9,781 nucleotides of DNA, taken from the NCBI GenBank assembly GCA_947573015.1, contig CANPDS010000071.1, positions 1 through 9,781 on the forward strand, written 5' to 3'. Below are positions 7,319 to 9,781 of this stretch, one piece after another (positions within the stretch are counted from its first letter, which is position 1; the number at the start of each line of letters is the position of its first letter). The notes under the pieces were generated by a model. The model worked only from the letters and a program-made list of their open reading frames with translations. It did no database searches and had not been told where the DNA came from. This stretch comes from an uncultured Muribaculum sp. Lineage in GTDB: Bacteria; Bacteroidota; Bacteroidia; Bacteroidales; Muribaculaceae. The position numbers and the translations under genes are program-made.

Positions 7319-7945
7319 TTATTCGTTGTTGTCGTTATTGGGGGATGACTCTCCGGTGATGGGGTCGTTGGGATGATATTTTGTCTCTGCCGGATCATAT
7401 AGCAGTCCGACGCATAGACATTTGTGGCCGCCGTTGCGCTGCAGTATATCGAAGTTTACGCAACTCTCGCATCCGCGCCAGAATGCGGCATCGGTGGTCA
7501 GTTCGTCGAAAGTCACGGGGCGGTATCCAAGCTCGAAGTTCATTTTCATTACAGCGGCTCCGGTAGTGAGCGAGAAAATTTTTGCCTGCGGGAACATTTC
7601 GCGCGACAGGCGGAAAATTCGTCGTTTGATGCGTGTTGCGAGTCCGAGACCTCGGAAGTCGTTGGCCACGATCAGGCCTGAGTTTGCTACAAACTGTTTG
7701 TTGCTCCAGCATTCGATGTAGCTGAATCCGGCAAAGCGTCCTTCGTAAAGCGCTATGACAGCCTTGCGCTCCAGCATCTTCTGGCGCACATATTCCGGCG
7801 AACGTTTCGCTATACCGGTGCCGCGCACCTTGGCTGCGCGGTTGATGGTGTCGAGTATCTCTTCCACATATCCGACATGCTCGTCGGAGGCAACTATAAC
7901 CTGAATTTTTGCGGGGTCGATAGCGTTTGACGTTTGTTCTACCAT
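7319..7945 (-). CDS. GNAT acyltransferase, candidate N-acyl(succinyl)glutamate synthase
   Basis: Predicted 208-residue GCN5-related N-acyltransferase. The acyl-CoA pyrophosphate loop is seen in LIVANDFRGLGLATRI (91-106, RGxGxA-type), followed by KIFSLTTGAAVMKMNFELGYRPV, the second half of the GNAT core. After the core lies an unusual tail with Cys159-x2-Cys162 and His175-Cys176-x-Cys178, a possible metal site, ending in an acidic Asn-rich stretch. The window has no argA or argJ otherwise, and this gene sits between argR and argG, so it is the natural candidate for acylating glutamate, the first step. Bacteroides has an N-succinylornithine transcarbamylase, which makes succinyl-CoA a likely donor. 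I recall genetic evidence in B. thetaiotaomicron for a GNAT in the same position being needed for arginine synthesis, but cannot verify it here. It is preceded by an 86-nt gap and no clear Shine-Dalgarno site. Confidence 0.85.
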   Translation of the reverse strand: MVEQTSNAIDPAKIQVIVASDEHVGYVEEILDTINRAAKVRGTGIAKRSPEYVRQKMLERKAVIALYEGRFAGFSYIECWSNKQFVANSGLIVANDFRGLGLATRIKRRIFRLSREMFPQAKIFSLTTGAAVMKMNFELGYRPVTFDELTTDAAFWRGCESCVNFDILQRNGGHKCLCVGLLYDPAETKYHPNDPITGESSPNNDNNE

Positions 7946-8031
7946 TATTATGACTGTAAATTAAGTGTCTGTTCTAAATTATTCTATAATATGGCTATCT
8001 GAGTTTTTGAACAGCCACTTATAGAGCTGAT
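7946..8031 (-). promoter_or_regulatory. 86-nt argR-GNAT intergenic gap, possible leader or secondary promoter
   Basis: This is the only gap over 25 nt inside the arginine gene run. It is AT-rich. A 6-bp inverted repeat, CTGTTC and GAACAG, brackets a loop of over 30 nt, and on the - strand there are two imperfect -7-like octamers (TAATTTAG, TAATTTAC) without a matching upstream element. There is no terminator-like hairpin with a T-run, so read-through from argR into the GNAT gene is plausible. I see no good ARG box here. Whether the biosynthetic genes have their own start is open. Confidence 0.3.
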
Positions 8032-8544
8032 TTATATGAATTGGTCGCGGGCTTTCTCCAGAACGTGGTCGGGGAAGAATCCGCGGAAATATTCGAATAG
8101 TTCGGGGCGTGGATAGCGGTCGTTTACCACGGCTATTACAGTGTCGGCACCGGATATTGTGCCGAGGAGGTAGGGAGAGTCGAGTTGGTCAATGTCGTAG
8201 GCAAGCCCGGAGGCATATCCTGTGCGGGTCTTGATTACAAGTATATTTCCGGCGAGGGCTATTGACTCTACTGCTGAGTGGGAGCGCGACTGTGCGGTTG
8301 ATGGAACAGCTTCCCATACTTCATCTACGGGTACTTCGCCTGGCTGCATCACCACATAGCGGTAGCCGCCGAAGTCGGTGGCTACTTTAGTGGTACGCAG
8401 GGCCTTTAGGTCACGCGAAAGTGTGGCCTGTGTGACGGTGAATCCACGGGCTGCAAGTAGTCTCGAAAGTTCTTCCTGGCTTCCGATAATATTGTTGGTA
8501 AGAATCTCCAATATGGCTTGAAGCCGGGTTTTACGTTTATTCAT
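8032..8544 (-). CDS. argR: Arginine repressor
   Basis: Predicted 170-residue ArgR/AhrC family regulator that binds ARG boxes as a hexamer when arginine is present. The N-terminal winged helix-turn-helix covers about 1-68, with GSQEELSRLLAARGFTVTQA and TLSRDLKALR; the recognition helix TQATLSRDLK is at 38-47. A longer-than-usual linker (about 68-92) leads to the C-terminal oligomerisation and ligand domain with VIKTRTGYASGLAYDID (103-119) and LGTISGADTVIAVV (127-140). In the usual family motif GTIAGDDT two adjacent Asp contact arginine; here the first is Ala133. The start is ATG at 8544, preceded by AAAGGAAAG on the coding strand (8547-8555). The frame is open to 8622, but that extension covers the promoter -7 box and the ARG-box region. 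The gene probably regulates itself and the following arginine genes. Confidence 0.95.
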   Translation of the reverse strand: MNKRKTRLQAILEILTNNIIGSQEELSRLLAARGFTVTQATLSRDLKALRTTKVATDFGGYRYVVMQPGEVPVDEVWEAVPSTAQSRSHSAVESIALAGNILVIKTRTGYASGLAYDIDQLDSPYLLGTISGADTVIAVVNDRYPRPELFEYFRGFFPDHVLEKARDQFI

Positions 8545-8569
8545 AACTTTCCTTTGAATTCGATTCCTG

Positions 8570-8577
8570 CAAAGGTA
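8570..8577 (-). promoter_or_regulatory. Bacteroidetes-type -7 promoter element of argR
   Basis: On the - strand this reads TACCTTTG, a perfect match to the Bacteroidetes primary-sigma -7 consensus TAnnTTTG. It lies 25 nt before the argR ATG, leaving a leader of roughly 20 nt that contains the ribosome-binding-like AAAGGAAAG. A clear -33 TTTG about 20 nt upstream is not seen; that position is taken by the direct repeat and by TTGCAT of the operator region, so activity may be modest or regulated. The site also excludes the longer argR reading frame. Confidence 0.7.
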
Positions 8578-8582
8578 GCAAC

Positions 8583-8597
8583 AAAATCTCAGATAAT
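8583..8597. repeat. Direct repeat copy 1 in the argR promoter
   Basis: AAAATCTCAGATAAT. It agrees at 13 of 15 positions with a second copy at 8623-8637 in the same orientation, exactly 40 bp away, close to four helical turns. It overlaps the place where the -33 element of the argR promoter should be. Confidence 0.55.
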
Positions 8598-8605
8598 TGC
8601 ATTTT

Positions 8606-8623
8606 TGTGAATTTTTATGCAAA
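8606..8623. promoter_or_regulatory. argR operator: ARG-box-like ArgR operator upstream of argR
   Basis: The core TGAATTTTTATGCA (8608-8621) matches the classical ARG box TGAATwwwwATTCA at every position except one G for T in the right half. The surrounding bases are A/T-rich, as the 18-bp consensus requires. A further half-site, TGCAT, lies at 8598-8602, so TTGCAT and ATGCAA form a wider inverted pair around the site. The centre is about 40 bp upstream of the -7 box, around -50 from the inferred start, suited to repression together with a second site. Binding was not tested; consensus taken from enterobacterial and Bacillus ArgR/AhrC. Confidence 0.6.
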
Positions 8624-8637
8624 AAATCTGCGATAAT
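8623..8637. repeat. Direct repeat copy 2 in the argR promoter
   Basis: AAAATCTGCGATAAT, the partner of 8583-8597. The two copies bracket the ARG-box-like palindrome. The heptamer CGATAAT recurs once more at 8693-8699, out of phase. This may be a cooperative binding site for ArgR or another regulator, or chance in AT-rich DNA. Confidence 0.5.
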
Positions 8638-8746
8638 AAAAATAAAATATCCGCTAATGACGATTCATAATGCGAAAGTCGTAGCAGATATTCGATAATT
8701 ATGAGAAATATCAATTATTTTGATGATTGCCGTTTAGGGCTGAAGT

Positions 8747-8787
8747 TAGAGCCTGTCGCATAACATATAATTATGCGACAGGCTCTA
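8747..8787. terminator. Perfect 17-bp-stem hairpin between the GTPase gene and argR
   Basis: The arms at 8747-8763 and 8771-8787 are perfect reverse complements (TAGAGCCTGTCGCATAA and its partner) with a 7-nt loop. The hairpin begins 9 nt past the GTPase stop codon, where a terminator is expected. The only T-run is six T at 8793-8798, on the + strand side, partly inside the GTPase stop codon. On the - strand the hairpin is followed by AACTTCAGCC with no T-run. It is therefore best shaped to end + strand (antisense) transcription, and may act on the GTPase transcript as an RNA 3' end structure. Confidence 0.65.
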
Positions 8788-8796
8788 TATTGTTTT

Positions 8797-9781
8797 TTAG
8801 AAGTGTCCAAGGCAACTGTCGAGCTGGCGTGTAATCGCCTCACGATCGAGATGCTGGCCGATGAATACGAGTTTAATCATACGGTCGCCGTAGTGCTCGT
8901 GCCAATCGCGCATCATGTCGGGATTCTGTTGCATGAGCATCATCAGATCTTCTTCGGGAGCGGTGGCATACCATTGACCTGCTTCGGTGAGCTTTTTCTG
9001 CACGCCAGCTTGTTCGAAAAGATATGACATTTCCGGACGTTGCTCGAAGTAGAGCACCCCTTTTGTGCGGATTACATTTCCGGGCCATTGCTTGGCGAGG
9101 AAGTAGTCGAACTTGTTGAGGTCGAACGGATCGCGGCGGTAGTATACGAAAGTCTGTATGCCATATTCTTCCACTTCGCCTCCTTCATGATCGTGGTGGT
9201 GATGATGGTGGTGGCACTCATGTCCGTGGTCACACTCATGTCCGTGCTCATGATTGTGTTCGTGGTCATGTCCATGATTTTCATGCTCATGGTGGTGCTC
9301 TTCATTCTCCTCCGCATGGTGATGATGATGGTGGTCGGCCTGTGCGTCAAGCTCCTCTTCTTCGGTAACCGGTCGTTCGAGCTCCTGTACCCATCCGGCA
9401 GATGTGGCTACTTTCTCGAAGTTGAAAAGATGGGTGTCGAGCAAGCGGGTGATGTCAACATCAGCGTAGTCGCAGTCGATGATCTCGGCCTTGGGCTGTA
9501 TCACTCTTACTATCTCACGTATGCGTCGTAACTCTTCAGGCTCTACCTCGGAGGCTTTGTTGAGCAGGATGATGTTGCAGAATTCAATCTGCTGTATCAC
9601 GAGGTTCTCTATATCCTCTTCATCGATAGCTTTCTGAGTGAGCGCTCTACCGCAGTCAAACTCGCTTTGCAGACGCAGGGCATCGACCACGGTCACGATG
9701 CAGTCGAGGCGTGGCAGGCCGTTTTGGCCATATTCCGCACCCATGTATGGTATGGAGCATATGGTCTGCGCGATGGGAGCC
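8797..9781 (-). CDS. G3E-family (COG0523/CobW-like) GTPase, probable metal chaperone, 5' end cut by the window edge
   Basis: The visible 327 residues are the middle and C-terminal part of a P-loop GTPase of the CobW/COG0523 group, proteins linked to zinc, cobalt or nickel handling. The frame is open to the window end; the first visible residues APIAQTICSIPYMGAEYG match the segment after Walker B (EPxPVAQT-type), so the ATG at 9742-9744 is internal and the Walker A and metal-binding CxCC motifs lie outside. LDCIVTVVDA follows. The guanine-specificity motif reads NKAS instead of NKxD. A linker at 9184-9333 has 27 His and 2 Cys in 50 residues. The C-terminal CobW_C domain shows YYRRDPFDLNKFD, WPGNVIRTKG, AGQWYATAP and KLVFIGQHLDREAI. 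Such genes are often controlled by Zur or similar regulators; the promoter is not in view. Metal specificity cannot be read from the sequence. Confidence 0.92.
   Translation of the reverse strand, partial: APIAQTICSIPYMGAEYGQNGLPRLDCIVTVVDALRLQSEFDCGRALTQKAIDEEDIENLVIQQIEFCNIILLNKASEVEPEELRRIREIVRVIQPKAEIIDCDYADVDITRLLDTHLFNFEKVATSAGWVQELERPVTEEEELDAQADHHHHHHAEENEEHHHEHENHGHDHEHNHEHGHECDHGHECHHHHHHHDHEGGEVEEYGIQTFVYYRRDPFDLNKFDYFLAKQWPGNVIRTKGVLYFEQRPEMSYLFEQAGVQKKLTEAGQWYATAPEEDLMMLMQQNPDMMRDWHEHYGDRMIKLVFIGQHLDREAITRQLDSCLGHF
9184..9333 (-). repeat. Histidine-codon-rich low-complexity stretch in the GTPase gene
   Basis: It encodes a linker of 50 residues with 27 His, 2 Cys and many Glu/Asp, arranged as runs of six and seven His separated by alternating H-x pairs (HGHDHEHNHEHGHE-type). 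At DNA level it is an irregular CAY/GAR repeat, prone to length change by slippage. It joins the GTPase domain to the CobW_C domain and probably binds divalent metal. Confidence 0.85.

Noticed and set aside
7306..7398. Longer argG start
   Set aside because: It overlaps the 3' end of the GNAT gene and adds low-complexity sequence before the standard ArgG N-terminus.
7946..8031. Second ARG box or promoter before the GNAT gene
   Set aside because: Candidate sites such as CTAAATTATTCTA fit the ARG consensus poorly, and -7-like octamers have no upstream partner.
8545..8622. Longer argR start
   Set aside because: The extension contains the TACCTTTG promoter element and part of the ARG box, so it cannot be part of the transcript from that promoter.
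8687..8712. Dyad GATATT...AATATC around ATAATTAT upstream of argR
   Set aside because: The inner and outer symmetry centres do not coincide, and such AT-rich dyads are expected by chance.
9040..9531. 163-residue + strand frame with very hydrophobic Val/Met runs that mimic a membrane protein
   Set aside because: The hydrophobic runs are the reverse complement of His codons (CAY gives RTG: Val/Met). It is a shadow of the His-rich linker.

Overview
The window looks like Bacteroidales chromosome, and the protein style suggests Muribaculaceae or a near relative. Four things point there. The arginine genes run in the order argR, GNAT acyltransferase, argG, argC, argD, proC, which I know from Bacteroidetes. 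Most genes lack a clear Shine-Dalgarno site. The argR promoter carries a TAnnTTTG-type -7 box. A small ECF sigma factor gene sits directly before envelope-protein genes. The taxonomic call is inference from these traits and was not tested by any search.

Left part, + strand (165-2734): four closely spaced genes encode an ECF sigma factor, a single-pass membrane protein placed where an anti-sigma factor would be expected, a small exported protein, and an exported protein whose second half looks like an outer-membrane beta-barrel. I recognise only the sigma factor with certainty. The set reads as a small envelope-signalling operon of unknown input.

Centre, - strand (8544 down to 2803): argR, a GNAT acyltransferase, argG, argC, argD, proC and a short single-stranded DNA-binding protein gene all point the same way. 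From the GNAT gene onward gaps are 25 nt or less, with an ATGA overlap between argG and argC. Together they cover regulation, the probable first acylation of glutamate, the reductase and aminotransferase steps on acylated intermediates, argininosuccinate synthesis, and the last step of proline synthesis. Bacteroides is known to use N-succinylated intermediates through a succinylornithine transcarbamylase, so argC and argD here may act on succinyl compounds. The genes for argB, the transcarbamylase, the deacylase, argH and carAB are not in the window. The argR promoter region holds a good ARG-box-like palindrome flanked by a 15-bp direct repeat 40 bp apart.

Right edge, - strand (9781 to 8797): the 3' part of a G3E-family (COG0523, CobW-like) GTPase with a very histidine-rich linker, probably a metal chaperone. 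Its N-terminus, with the Walker A motif, lies beyond the window. A perfect 17-bp-stem hairpin lies between it and argR.

I see no tRNA or rRNA gene, CRISPR array, insertion sequence, or broken gene. Most of the window is ordinary metabolism. The least explained parts are the sigma-factor operon, the GNAT with its cysteine-rich tail, the altered ArgR ligand motif and the tail-less SSB.
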